A DNA stretch of 64,000 bases from assembly GCF_019175385.1 (NCBI RefSeq), contig NC_083341.1, positions 61,165,800 through 61,229,799 of the forward strand, given 5' to 3'. A program made the translations under genes and the position numbers. Below are positions 1-11,480 of this stretch, in pieces. The notes beneath the pieces were generated by a model. That model saw nothing but the letters and a program-made list of their open reading frames with translations, had not been told where the DNA came from and did no database searches. The first letter of the stretch is position 1. Every line of letters begins with the position of its first letter. This DNA is from Lycium barbarum (lineage: Eukaryota > Streptophyta > Magnoliopsida > Solanales > Solanaceae).

Positions 1-145
1 TGATGTCCCGTTGGGGATACGTAGGAAGCCTACTTAAGGCCCGGTCAGGGTAGAAAAATATGTTTCGGGTAGTGTAGGAAAAAACCTTTTTTGTGTATGC
101 CTGAACTACGAACGGACCTGATTTCCCTTTGGTGGGATACATAGG
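1..145 (+). other. Tat A leader with two hairpin-repeat copies
   Basis: Two copies of a UTR motif lie here. The first (1-25) is cut by the window edge and shows TCCC-loop-GGGA followed by TACGTAGG. The second (about 104-145) is complete: GAACTACG, then CCTGATT, TCCC-loop-GGGA and ATAGG. The same motif recurs in the 3' UTRs of Tat A and Tat C. Bases 146-420 are A/T-rich leader in which I see no gene. Confidence 0.7.
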
Positions 146-438
146 CACTCTATTTAAGACTCGTTATTTTTATAATAAAAATCTAAATTCCCCTTAGTAC
201 AGGATGGGTAGAAGCAAATCAACTATACAAACCACTTACCAAAAATTTAGTATTCCCAAAAAATACAAAAAAGATCAAAATACCTTTGGAATGTGAATCA
301 GTCAAGAGTTGAAATAAAATATATGATTCTATGTGCTATAAACTGCAAACAACGTGATATCTTGTGTTTTGGGCTTAAATCTAATGCTAACTTGGAAGAT
401 TTTGAGTTTTTTTTCTCTTATAGACTGGGGTCAATTCA

Positions 439-2380
439 CTAGCACCAGTTACTCGATCAAAAGCAACAGCAACATCCTTAAACCCTCAAGAAGAAAACAT
501 GCCTGAAACTCCACCACCGAACAGAAATGCTTTCGTCGAAGGTACCCCAATAGCAGGCATAGCTGGAATGCCTTTGGAATAGGCTGTTAGCCTGCTGATG
601 AGGCAATTGGCTAAAGCCATAGAAGAAGTGGACCACCTGAGGGCTTAGAAGAAAAATGCTACTAATTCTGAGGCTAGGAGACCTCCACCCACTTTCCCAA
701 ATCTGGATTTACCAATTCATATCCATTTCCCGCAAACCCAGACTGAGGCTACTTTTCAAACTCCGCTATGCTGAAACACCACCCGTGTGGGGAGTTCCTC
801 CCACCAAACCCTGGCTTTTGAAACACCTACTCCCGCTACAAACACAAATGCTTATCAAGCCCCTCGGGTAACCGGAGTTCCTGTGACCCATCCCGTACAA
901 CCAAATATCACTTTTTAGGACCATGTCACCCATATTGACTCTTCTCCAGAATTGGAGAACATTGAAATGTTCTTTGAAGCAAGAATAGACAAAATCGAGA
1001 AGGAGATGGAGAAGAAAATCATTGAACTGAAACATGGCTCTAAAAAGAAAGAGGGGTTAAAATATTCTGATTTGTGTATACATCCAGACCTGGGTTTACC
1101 AGAAGGCTTCAAAATTCCCAAGTTTGATAACTTTAATGGGTCGGGCAATCCCAAGGCCCACGTGAGGGCTTACTGTGACTAGTTCGTTGGAAATGGCAGA
1201 AACGAAGCTTTACTCATGAGGTTGTTTAGTCGAAGTCTATCAAGAATGGCTATGGAATATTTTATCTCTCAAGACATTAGCCGATGGAAAACATAGGAAT
1301 AAATGGCAAGTTCATTCATGGAAAGATTCCATTTCAATGTGGAAAATATGCCTGATCACTTCTCATTGGAGAAAATTTGTCAGAAATGGACTAAAACCTA
1401 CCGAGAATATGCTAGTCACTAGAGAGACGAAGCAGCGTGTGTGCAACCACCCATGGCTGAAGTTGAGTTGGTAGCCGAATTCATACAGTACCAAGAAGCT
1501 GATTGCTTTGACAAGATGATAACTATGAAAGGGAGTTCCTTTGCAGATTTAGTTTCCGTTGGGGAAGATATCGGGGATGGCCTCAAAATCGGTAGAATTG
1601 TTAGTGTACTAAACAGATTAGGTGCGTCTGGCACCATGGGTGACAAAAAGAAAAGAAAAGATATAGCCTATGTTTCTAGAGCTACTAGCCCGAAAAGCCA
1701 AGGAAAATAGATGTCCCACAAAAATTCAGATAACTACCAATCACCTCCACCAAAAAACTATATAACCACTTCACCCCAATATAGCCCAATGTCTGTGTGC
1801 TAGGCACAACCTGGCTATCAAGCTCCATAACCAAATTATCAAATACCGGCACCAACAAACCGAGCTCCATGACCAAATTATCGAATGCCAGCACTCAATA
1901 ACCAAGCCCCACAAAACCACACTTTCTAGAACCAGCCTCCGCCAGCAAACTATTAGGCACCCTAAAGGAAACCTATGAGAGCATTCACTCCTTTGCCAGA
2001 ATCAAGGACAAGTTTATTTGCCAAGCTAAGAGATGTCAGGTGAATAAGCACTATCCCACCAAAACCTGCTAATCCCACGGATCGATGGTACAGGCCAGAT
2101 CTCACTTGCGCCTATCATTCTAACCAAGTTGGCCATGCCACTGAATATTGCATAAACCTAAGGCACAAATTACTGGATATGATTGACAATCATGAGCTTA
2201 TCCTAGAACCAACACCTCCAAATATGGACACAAATCTGCTCCAAAAGCATGGCGGAAACCAAATTCACATAATAGAAAGAGGTGATGAATAGGAAGAGAG
2301 CCCAATGATAATTCGTCCAGATATTGAAGGGTTAGAGAGCACCGTAGCCTCGTTGTCTTTACAAGAGCAAGAAGAAGGGC
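439..2380 (+). pseudogene. gag: Tat A gag (degenerate)
   Basis: Gag forms the retrotransposon capsid and binds its RNA. One frame can be read through many stops from about 439. It has a variable N-terminal part, a charged segment around 950-1060 (ENIEMFFEARIDKIEKEMEK, likely coiled coil), the capsid-like core (about 1090-1700) and a Gln/Pro-rich linker. A zinc-knuckle-like CAYHSNQVGHATEYC lies at about 2110-2150. Stops include TAG at 580 and 1180, several at positions where CAG or TGG is expected. The true start is not visible. The frame shifts near 2390, where the protease segment begins. Confidence 0.75.
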
Positions 2381-2389
2381 TAGTCCCTT

Positions 2390-3258
2390 TTGACAAAGAA
2401 GTCTGAGATATTTGCCATAGCCAAAAGAGAGCCTTTCGTGCTCAAATATCCCTCAACAGTCGCTCGAATTCAAAACGAGCCATTCATACTCAAAGCATCA
2501 AGACCAGTTGAGAATGCACCCTTTGTGATCAAAACGCCACACCAAATGATGATTAATAAAGAAAAAGAGATAGTTGTTGTGGTTCAAGGCATGACCAGGT
2601 CAGGGAGGTGTTATTCCTCAGACAAGACCAATCACCGAAGGTGAAGCTGAGAACTTCTTTAGGCAAATGCCAGTCAAGTATTATTTGATTGTCGAGCACC
2701 TGCATAAGACTCCTGCCAGGATATCAGTAATGTCATTGCTACTCAGTTCGTCCCAACATCGCTTGGCCTTGATGAAATCCTTAGATGAACTCCAAGTACC
2801 TGCCGACACTACAAGTGAAACATTGGCCGAAATTGTGGGATATGTTGTGCGCGCACATAGGCTATCATTTTCTGATGATGAATTACCAAAGGAAGAAAAG
2901 TCCCACAATAAAGCCCTAGACATAACAGTCAAGTGCCATGACAAATTTATTCCCCAAGTACTGATTGATGGAGGAGCTAGGTTGAATGTATGCCTTGTGA
3001 CAACTTTGAAACAATTCAGGTATGATATTGGCAAGATCCGTCAGAGTCGGACCAGCGTAAAAGCTTATGACGGCGTGACCAGTGACCCAATTGGAGAAAT
3101 AGATCTACACATACAAATGGGCTCCCACGAAGTTCGTAGTGGAGTTCGTCATCATGGACATCAAAACAAGCTATAACCTATTTTTGGGCCGACCATGGTT
3201 GCACGCCGCCGGGGTGATAGCATCTTTGTTACACCAATCTCTCAAATTCATATGGGAT
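2390..3258 (+). pseudogene. Tat A aspartic protease region, N-terminal part (broken)
   Basis: This segment links gag to the retroviral-type aspartic protease that would process the polyprotein. A conserved spacer motif QGMTRSGRCY lies near 2590-2620. After another frameshift near 2645 come the protease core LIDGGARLNVC (about 2960-2995) and the strand region VKAYDGV. The triad reads D-G-G rather than the usual D-T/S-G, which I believe is common in this lineage. The frame ends at 3258 because Tekay-1 inserted there; the C-terminal part follows at 20322. Confidence 0.75.
3254..3258. repeat. Target-site duplication of Tekay-1 (GGGAT)
   Basis: GGGAT at 3254-3258 is repeated exactly at 20317-20321. 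It flanks the TG at 3259 and the terminal CT (expected CA) at 20316. Removing one copy and the insert restores the Tat A reading frame. Confidence 0.9.
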
Positions 3259-5656
3259 TGTCACGACCTAACTAGTGGGCCATGATGGGTACCCGGAGTT
3301 GACTATTGAGCACCACTCATCATGCAATCTATCATACTTACCTGGACATACATCATTCTCAACGGAAGACTTATCATGAACCAATCTCCAAATCTTCCAA
3401 AACATGTATATGTGCATAAGCCCACGAGGCTACAAAATGATGTACAAAATATATACTGAAGAAGTCTCATAACATGTACTACCCACACATAATTATCTAC
3501 GAGCCTCTAATTGGAGTGCGAAAATCATAAGGACAGGACAAGACCCTGCCATGCCCCAAATATGTGCACAAAAGAATATTCCAAGAAGTGGCAACTTCGA
3601 AGTAGTAGAGTGCTCCTGCAAATCTGCTGAGTAAGCTTCTAAGCGTCTGCGCCGTCTCCTTGTCTACCTGTGGGGATGAACACAACGTCCATAAAAGAAA
3701 GGACGTCAGTACGGACAATGTACCGAGTATGTAAAGCATGTACAATAACATAATCACGAATTAAGAGAGCATAAGATAAAGAGATAACCTGCAACTAATT
3801 GCCTCTTAAGGCGGAATCATGCATGCTAACAAAAAAAACATCATATCATGTATAAATATATATAAACTGCCCGACCATATAGGTACGGTGTGATCATCAT
3901 TAGCCCACGTCCGGGGTAAACATCTCAAGCACCCCACTAGGGGTGTCTGCCAATTAGGCACGGCGTAATCATCATCATAGCTGCCCACTACGCCCATCGT
4001 AGTGGTGACTGCTCGGCCAAATAGGCGCGGTGTAATCTTACATTTACATAATATGAAGCATGCATGAGAGCTCAAGTAAAAGCTGTAACTAATCGGAGTG
4101 ACGTAAGGTCGGGAACCTCCGAATACATTATGGAATAATCCTTATCACTATGTCTCACCTTGAAGGAACTAATATCATGAGGTGAGGTAACAACAAGAAA
4201 TAACATCAATGAAATCATAAAAATAAGAATATCAAGCTCATCATAGCATCATTATCATGGAACATATCTCATCTCTATCTTATAAGAAGCTCTTAAGAAT
4301 CTTTAACTTTCATCTTTTGGGATGTAAGAAGGTCATGGAAATATAGAAAAGAAATAATAATATAGAAGTCATGCCTTTAAAGAAGGGGGCTGGCCTTACA
4401 TACCTTTACGTCTCCTTAACGACTAAGCGCTCTCCTTCCAGGCTCACAACTCTACATTCAAGAGATTTCGTACTACATTAGGTCACTACAAACATGCCTA
4501 AGGCTAAGCTAAGACGACTAAGAGCTAACGAAAATTGGGCAGCGTTTCCTTTGTTTCAACAACATTATCCATATACTAATCAATAACAACACCCATAATA
4601 TCATAATTAATAAACTTCTTCAAGTTAAACATTACTCAATTCTCAACACACCCTTTCAAGGTCATCCATAGCCATAGCTATGACATAACATCATATTCAT
4701 TCCCATATAATAATTCTTTAACATCATTTGTACCCTTCACAATAAGATTATACTCATGGCATATCAAGAACTATGATTCAAGTCAAGTTACTATTCAAGA
4801 ATGTCATTATTTCCACATTTGGGCTCCATATTCCTCTTTCTTCTCCAATTCAAGTCTTTCAACCACTCAATACTTGTAATAACATGAAATTGATGTAAAA
4901 CTCATCTTTAATTATGTAGGAATGATCTTTGGATGAAGATTCTCCACTTGTGAAAACCTCCAACTTCAATTCCAAAGGAAACCTTGACTTCTATTAACCC
5001 TAATGAGCATCCATACGCTTGGTTCTACCAATTCTTGGTGTTTAATATTTGATTTATCTTGGATATGTGTTAATATGGTGTATGGAATATTCTAGAGGTT
5101 TTGAGATTGATGGAGAAGATGAGAAATGAGAAAAATGAACTTGGGTCCTCTTTATATAAAATTTTAAAAGCTGCCCGTCAAGGCTTATACGGACACTTAT
5201 ACGGTCCGTATAACTTATACGGTCCATATAAGTGACCATATTATATCACTAGTAGATAACCCCTCTCTGGATAGGTTATACGGAACCTTATACAGACCGT
5301 ATAAGTGGTCGTATAACTCACATTTTCTCAAAGTTGTTCCCGTCGCTTCGTTTAACCTCTAATACTTGTGGAACCTTCCTGGTATTTGTGTAATACTTCA
5401 TTCACCATCTAGGGAGACTTATAACTCCCCCTCAAGACATTACTAAATAATCCTTAACTCGATAGTTTGCGAAACCTTTCCAAAACACGACTTATACTCC
5501 ACTTTCTTCAACGAACTTTCTTCTCTTGCCTCCAATGTCTTTGGAATCTTAATTAGAATCATTAAGTTTAACTTCTTACTTGTAGGGACATCGTATACAC
5601 CTTAACTTGCATTAGTGTATTCACCGCACAACAACCTAAAATTCTGAGGTGAAGCA
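3259..5656 (-). repeat. Tekay-1 3' LTR
   Basis: This 2.4-kb LTR is colinear with 17882-20316. On the plus strand it runs from TGTCACGACC to GAAGCA; the sense start is TGCTTCACC, decayed from the usual TGTTACACC. It is A/T-rich with no coding content. A sense-strand TATA-like box is at about 5150-5158, with an array of ATACGG/CCGTAT dyads just upstream in sense (5185-5315). Confidence 0.85.
5150..5315 (-). promoter_or_regulatory. Tekay-1 U3 promoter: TATA box and dyad array
   Basis: In sense orientation, TATATAAAGAGG lies at about 5150-5158. Upstream of it are several copies or near copies of ATACGGACCGTAT (best at 5199-5211, decayed ones to 5315). The partner LTR has the same arrangement at 19803-19975. 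The arms ATACGG and CCGTAT pair around a single central base. A role as enhancer or dimer-binding site is inference. Confidence 0.5.
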
Positions 5657-5670
5657 CTCTCCCCCTTAAG
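5657..5670 (-). other. Tekay-1 polypurine tract
   Basis: The minus strand reads CTTAAGGGGGAGAG directly before the sense start of the 3' LTR. This is the expected place for the plus-strand primer, and it matches the AAGGGGGAG tract of Tekay-2. Confidence 0.8.
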
Positions 5671-5849
5671 AATATTCGTCCTCGAATGTTAAATTCTCGG
5701 GAATTCTACGAAAATTTTGCCAAAGCTTCCCCTGTAATATAGCACTACTATCCTGCCACAGTAACTCAAAATAACATTGCCTCACAGGGCTACAACAACA
5801 ACAACAAGAAAACATGGTCACACACGACCAAAAGCATTAAAAGAAAGCA

Positions 5850-6944
5850 TTACATACCTTATGCCAATGGCGTCTCGTCTTGAACCTCTTTTGGGGTGGA
5901 AACAAATGCAGGTATCTGGACTTCATGTCTTCTTCTGCTTCCCAAATCATTTCCTCTTTATTATTGTTTCTCCACAAGACCTTAACTTAGGTTACCTCCT
6001 TGTTTCTGAGTTTCCGCACGTGCCTATCTAATATAGCAATGGGTATCGCTAGATAAGCCAACTTCTCAGTAATTTGGACATCATCTACTGGCACGATTCT
6101 AGAAGGATCTCCAACACACTTGTGGAGCATCGACACATTGAAAAACTGGATGAACTAATTTATGTTCTGGAGGTGAATCTAGTTCATAATCTACTTGGCC
6201 CACCTTGCGCACAATCTTATAAGGTCCAATATAACGGGGACTAAGCTTACCCTTCTTGCTGAATCTCATTACACCTTTCATCGGCGACACTTTTAGGAAT
6301 ACCCAATCATTAACTTGGAATTCGAGGTTTCGTCGACGATTGTCCGCATAAGATTTCTGGCGACTCTAGGCTGTCACCAATCGGTCTCTGATAAGCTTGA
6401 TCTTTTCCACCGCTTGTTGAATAAATTCCGGACCTATTTATTGTGTTTCTCTAATTTCAAACCACCCAATTGGAGATCTACACTTCCTTCCATATAGAGC
6501 TTCATACAGGGCCATCTGGATACTGGAATGATAATTTTTATTATATGCAAATTCGATAAGTGGAAAATTTTCATCCCAATTACCTTCGAAGTCTAATACA
6601 CATGCCCACAACATATCCTCTAAGGTCTGAATAGTGCGTTCTGCTTGTCCATCCGTCTATGGGTGAAATGCTGTGCTGAGTCTCACTTGAGTTCCCAAAC
6701 CTTCTTGAAAAGACTTCTAGAATTTAGCGGTAAATTGTGCCCCTCTATCTGTGATAATGGATACCGGGACACCATGAAGTCGCACTATCTCTTGAAGATA
6801 CAACCTTGCATAATCTTCTGCTGAGTATGTGCTTCCGACTAGTAGGAAATCAGCTGACTTTGTGAGTCTATCAACAATCACCCATATGGAGTCATACTTA
6901 CACCGAGAACGAGGCAAACCTACAATAAAATCCATGTTGATCAC
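5850..6944 (-). pseudogene. Tekay-1 integrase core, C-terminus and chromodomain (broken)
   Basis: Integrase inserts the cDNA into the genome. From 6944 downward: the core start MINMDFIVGLPRS (first catalytic Asp), VSIITDRGAQFTAKF (second Asp), then the C-terminal SPMKGVMRFSKKGKLSPRYI with PHPVF-like residues. At about 6090-5850 is a chromodomain with IAILDRHVRKLRNKEVT, an internal stop, VKVLWRN and WEAEEDMKSRY. Stops and frameshifts are present, mainly between 6290 and 6700. The few codons just before the core lie at 15873-15935, across the Tekay-2 insertion. Confidence 0.8.
6940..6944. repeat. Target-site duplication of Tekay-2 (ATCAC)
   Basis: ATCAC at 6940-6944 is repeated at 15873-15877 and flanks the TG...CA ends of Tekay-2. 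Joining the flanks restores the Tekay-1 integrase codons leading to INMDF. Confidence 0.92.
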
Positions 6945-8552
6945 TGTAACACCTCGTACTTTTAACGAAAGCTTTGACCATGATCCTAGACATAGAAAAT
7001 CAGATAACGAATGTGGGAATAGGAATTTCCCTGTTCAGTTGTAAGATGGGGGTTTACGCCCATGAACAGTGACCGTATTTCAATTTACGGGCCGTAATTC
7101 AAGTCGTAAATTGGTACCAAGGATTTCTGAGCATTCTGAAATTTGGCATTTGGATGTCAAATGGTTAAATACGGACCGTATTTCAAAATATGACCTATGT
7201 TTCAAATCGTAAACTGGTACCAAGGATTTCTGAGTATTCTGGAATTTGGCATTTGGATGTCAAATGATTAAATACGGACCGTATTTCAAACCTTATTTGA
7301 AATTTGGGAACACTTCCTTGATGAAAGTTTTAGAGCTTTGAAATACCTTTCTAACGGTATATTATAGGGTTCAAATGGACATCTGTGCAAAGAGTTATGA
7401 CCATTTTACTGAAGAGATGCAGCGCAGTTCGTATTTCAAAATACGGCCAGTATTTAACTGGGTGGAAATTTGAATTTTCCAGAACAGTATATATTCGTCC
7501 GTATCAGTTCACATCATTATTTTTCATTCCTTCAAGCCCTAGAACGACCTCCTACTCTCCTCCATCATCAAGAACACCAAGGTAAGCCCACTCTAATTAT
7601 TCCAACATATATCCTAATAATCTAAGCAAGAAATTATTGTTCCTAATCTAGGGTTTTCAAGAAAACCCATCTCAAGGTTCAAGAATCAAGATTTAGGAAA
7701 TCTTCTTCAAACCTCAAGTCTCTAATTCAACTTTTGGAGCAATTAAAGTATGTAGAACTTCCATCCACATGTGGGAATCTCTACGTTCTTCCCCATGCTC
7801 CGTTTCTTGATATCTATGAAGTTAAACCCTAGGGCATTAAACCCAACATATTGGTAGCCCGTATTTATGTATTTATGTACATGTATTTTGTATCTATATT
7901 CGTTATTGTATTCCTAATCTTCCATTACGGTTATTAGGAACCCTAACTTAATCCATGAATCATGAATTCTTCCTCATGTGTTCTCATTATGTTTATATGA
8001 AACTTTATGATTTTATGTAGCAAGTTACAAGCATGTTTTCAAGTCAATTATATGTTATATACATATATATATATATATGACCTATTGTTATTACTCATGT
8101 ATCAAGAACATGTTTGCAAGACTATGGCAAGTTTTCAGATGCATACATCTACGCAATAGGATCTCTTCAGTTATCAGCTTATTGGTGAGCCCCACTCCTC
8201 TCGGGGTTCAACATGGAGTCTGCATTAGTATTCAGTTTATGGTAGTCCAGGGCCATGTCTATGTAATTAGTATTCAGACATGTTTTCGAGGTTTCATAGA
8301 CAGATGTTAGTTCACAGAGTCAGTTGTGCATTCATGTTTGCAGACTATTATGTTTTCATGATATTTCATGCTATGAGATAATTTCAAGACTTTATTCCGC
8401 AAATTACATTTTCATGTTTCATTTAAATTGCATCGTATAGATTATATTGTTTTGATGACCATGTTGACAAGCAAGCCATGAGGTTTGGTCGGACACATGC
8501 AAGCAAGGCCCGAGTGCCGTGTTACGCCTAGGCCATGGTTCGGAGCGTGACA
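6945..8552 (+). repeat. Tekay-2 5' LTR, 1608 bp, internally deleted
   Basis: Starts TGTAACACCTCGTAC and ends GCGTGACA. Compared with the 3' LTR it lacks about 580 bp; the join is at about 8131-8134 and the missing stretch corresponds to 14874-15453. It also has fewer copies of the CGTATTTCAAAATACGG repeat. Near 7104-7300 a 103-bp unit containing TTGGTACCAAGG is present twice in tandem. Confidence 0.9.
7066..7500 (+). promoter_or_regulatory. Tekay-2 U3: dyad repeats and TATA-like box
   Basis: ATACGGACCGTAT occurs at 7169-7181 and 7272-7284, with degenerate relatives near 7066-7105 and 7425-7460. A TATA-like GTATATATTC follows at about 7487-7496. Dyads upstream of a TATA-like box match the layout in the Tekay-1 LTRs and in the solo LTR at 39709-42230. 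The regulatory role is inferred. Confidence 0.45.
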
Positions 8553-8557
8553 AAGCT

Positions 8558-8569
8558 TGGTATCAGAGC
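8558..8569 (+). other. Tekay-2 primer binding site (tRNA-iMet)
   Basis: TGGTATCAGAGC, complementary to the 3' end of plant initiator tRNA-Met, lies five bases after the 5' LTR and is followed by the further match CCGGG. It primes minus-strand DNA synthesis. Confidence 0.9.
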
Positions 8570-8768
8570 CCGGGTTCAAGTGTCTTTAGGGAGTCTATGA
8601 AACCGTGTCCAGTGGGGTCACTTTTATATGTGTGAGGCCCCATACATATAAACAGTTGACCACCAAGACATTCAGAATTGTCTCATTTCTTTCATATTCT
8701 AGATCGTGCAGTTAGAGCAGTACTTTTAGGATGTCTTTCTAATTCGTGCGTGTACATATTTTCAGAAA

Positions 8769-9870
8769 ATGCCTGTGAAAAGAAAATACACCAGAAAGGC
8801 TACAGCCACCAGCCAAGGGGCTACTGCGGAAGCAACTCGCGAAGAGACTGTTCCGACTCAGACAGCAGCCCAACCGCTCCTACAGTAACACCTCCTATTG
8901 ATTCGGATGGGGATGTTAGGAATGCTATCAATATGCTCACACAACTGGTAGCAGCTCAGGCCCAACGTCAGGAATCTGGGTCAAGTTCAAGAGATAATGG
9001 AGAATCTTCTAAGACTAAGGACTTTCTCAGGATGAATCCCCCAGTCTTTACGGGGACAAAGAAAGATGAGGACCCTCAGGACTACATCGATGCTCTTCAG
9101 AAAATCTTCAGGATTATAACAGTTACGGAAACCGAAGCAGCTACTTTTGGAGCTCATCAGCTACAGAACATTGCTAACACCTGGTATGAATCTTGGGAAT
9201 TATCTCGAGGTGAGGATGCACCTGATTCTACATGGGATAAATTCACAAGTGCATTCCTGGACCACTTCATGCCAATAGAAGTCAGAGAAGCTAAGGTTGA
9301 GCAATTCCGGAAGCTTAAACAGAATGGTAGGTCAGTTCAGGACTACTATATTTAGATTTTATCAGTCTGGATAAGCATGCTCCACATATGGTACTAGATA
9401 TGAGGGCAAGAGTGAGGAGGTTTGTTGGAGGTCTTGATCCCTATTTGTACGATGGGGCCAATATTGCGGCACAGAATGGGGGGATGATTATCTCCAAGAT
9501 GGTTGCTTTCGTACAAGGGAATGAGACAAGGCTGAAGGAGGAGGAAGCCTTGCAGAAAGAGAAAGACAAGGAGTTCAACAAGAGGGACAAGTCTACCGGA
9601 CAGTTTAGCGGTAATGAAAATAGAAAGTTCTTTAAGAACAGGTCAGCCGGACCTACTCCGTCCACGACAAGTGCTCCAGTTTCCAAGATCAGGAAAGATA
9701 ACCGTCAACAGAATTTCAGGTTGTCAGGCTCCCAGTCTCATGCTAGTGTGACCTAGAGTAACTTCACTGACCCGATTTGTGCTAAGTGTGGGAAGAGGCA
9801 TCCTGGGGAGTGCCACTCTGGATCGAATACTTGCTATGGGTGTGGCCAGCCGGGCAATGTTCAGCGAAAT
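8769..9870 (+). pseudogene. gag: Tekay-2 gag
   Basis: Start chosen at the ATG of MPVKRKYTRKATATSQ, about 200 bp after the primer site and with the basic start typical of this lineage. A frameshift near 8880 moves to the frame holding the capsid core (FLRMNPPVFTGTKKDEDPQD, about 9020-9080). An in-frame TAG interrupts it at about 9353, and another stop lies at 9756. Two zinc-binding motifs follow (CAKCGKRHPGEC, then CYGCGQPGNVQRNC). The second has Asn where the CCHC His should be, so RNA binding by it is probably lost. Confidence 0.85.
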
Positions 9871-10002
9871 TGCCCTTCAATCAGACAGGGCACAGGAGGT
9901 AATCGGACTCAGTCAGTAAATTCATCAGTTCCTCATAATAACCAGACTCAGGCAGGACGTGCACCAGCTAGATCCGGCAACACAAGCGGTGGCCCAAACC
10001 GT

Positions 10003-10464
10003 TTGTATGCTTTGACCGGGCGCCAGGATATTGATGCCCGTACTGATGTTGTCACAGGTGTACTCACCGTTTTTAGTTTCGATGTTTATGCTCTTATGGA
10101 CCCTGGATCCACCCTATCCTATGTCAGCCCTTATTTTGCTAGGAAATTTGGTATTGAACCTGAAAAGCTAAAAGAACATTTTGAAATATCAACCCCAGTT
10201 GGTGAGTCAGTCATAGCCCGACGTGTCTATAAGGGGTGTCCAGTCAGAGTCTATCACCATGTTGGTCCAGCTGACCCATGTGAGTTAGAAATGGTAGATT
10301 TTTATGTAATCATGGGCATAGACTGGTTATATTCATGTTATGCGTCAGTTGATTGTAGAACCAAAACTGTAAATTTCAAGTTTCCTAATGAGCTAGTCTT
10401 AGAGTGGAAGGGTGATTCAGTTAGTCCTAAGGGTAGGTTTATTTCTTACCTCAAGGCAAGAAAA
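10003..10464 (+). pseudogene. Tekay-2 aspartic protease
   Basis: Retroviral-type protease of about 150 residues following the gag zinc knuckles. The active-site loop reads ALMDPGSTLSYVSPYF (D-P-G in place of D-T/S-G, usual for this clade). The second conserved segment is DFYVIMGIDWLYSCYASVDC, and FPNELVLEW marks the end of the domain. The frame breaks at the TAG at 10465-10467, one base out of register with the RT frame that follows. Confidence 0.85.
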
Positions 10465-10466
10465 TA

Positions 10467-11480
10467 GTGTCTAAGGGATATATCTATCATCTCATTCGGG
10501 TTAGGGATTCAGCTTTCCAGACCCCAACTCTTCAGTCAGTCTCTGTTGTTAATGAGTTTCCAGAAGTCTTTCCCGAGGATCTTCTCAGAATTCCTCCTGA
10601 TAGGGAAATCAATTTCGCAATTGACCTATTCCCAGGTACAAAACCTATAACTATTCCACCTTATAGGATGGCTCCAACTGAATTACGCAAGCTTAAGGCT
10701 CAACTCAAAGATCTTTTAGACAAAGCTTTTACCTGACCCAGTGTCTCTCCATGGGGTGCCCCAGTCCTTTTTGTTCGCAAGAAAGATGGTTCTTTGCGTA
10801 TGTGCATTGACTATCTCCAGCTCAACAAAGTCACGGTCAAGAACAAATACCCTCTTCCACGAATAAATGACTTATTTGATCAGCTTCAGGGTGCCCAATG
10901 TTACTCCAAGATAGATCTCCGATCAGGTTACCATCAGCTTAAGGTTAGGGGAAAAGATATTCCTAAGACAGCCTTTAGAACCAGATATGGTCATTTCGAA
11001 TTCTGTGTCATGTCCTTCAGTTTGACCAATGCCCCAACAGTATTTATGGACCTCATGAATGGAGTCTTCAAGCCATACCTCGACCTCTTTGTCATTGTCT
11101 TCATAGATGATATCCTCGTTTACTCCCGTAGTAAGGCCGAGCACGCAGAACACCTTCGTATAGTTCTTCAGATTCTTAAGGACCGCAAGTTGTAGGCAAA
11201 ATTCTCTAAGTGTGAATTTTGGCTCAAGTCAGTAGCCTTCTTAGGTCATGTGATTTCTGGTGAGGGTGTTCAGGTTGACTCTCAGAAGATTGAGGCCGTT
11301 AAGAATTGGCCCAGACCCGCATCAGTTTCAGATATCCGCAGTTTCTTGGGTCTAGCAGGCTATTATCGACGTTTCGTATAGGGGTTTTCATCTATTTCAG
11401 CACCATTGACCAAGCTGATGAAGAAGGAAGTTAAATTTCAGTGGTCTGATACCTGTGAGCGTAGTTTTGAGGAATTAAAA
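10467..11480 (+). pseudogene. Tekay-2 reverse transcriptase
   Basis: Copies the element RNA into DNA. Fingers and palm motifs are in order: [69 protein letters not shown], then the catalytic [10 protein letters not shown] (about 11095-11130), with the thumb [15 protein letters not shown] stop near 10736 (W or R expected) and a TAG at about 11193 interrupt it; another TAG is near 11380. Confidence 0.88.

Larger units (their letters stand above)
1..3258 (+). mobile_element. Tat/Ogre-type Ty3/gypsy element A, 5' internal part
   Basis: The window opens inside the untranslated leader of a large Ty3/gypsy element. A degraded gag and the first part of a protease follow. The gag core motifs (PEGFKIPKFDNFNGSGNPKAH) and the protease core LIDGGARLNVC are of the Tat/Ogre type. 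The frame stops abruptly at 3258, where Tekay-1 begins, and resumes at 20322 with the next codons of the same protein. The 5' LTR and primer site lie left of the window. The element continues at 20322-26248 and in the inverted block (33824-34413, then the LTR at 27359-33823). Confidence 0.85.

Noticed and set aside
9441..9686. Antisense frame of 81 codons over Tekay-2 gag
   Set aside because: Shadow of the sense gag frame.
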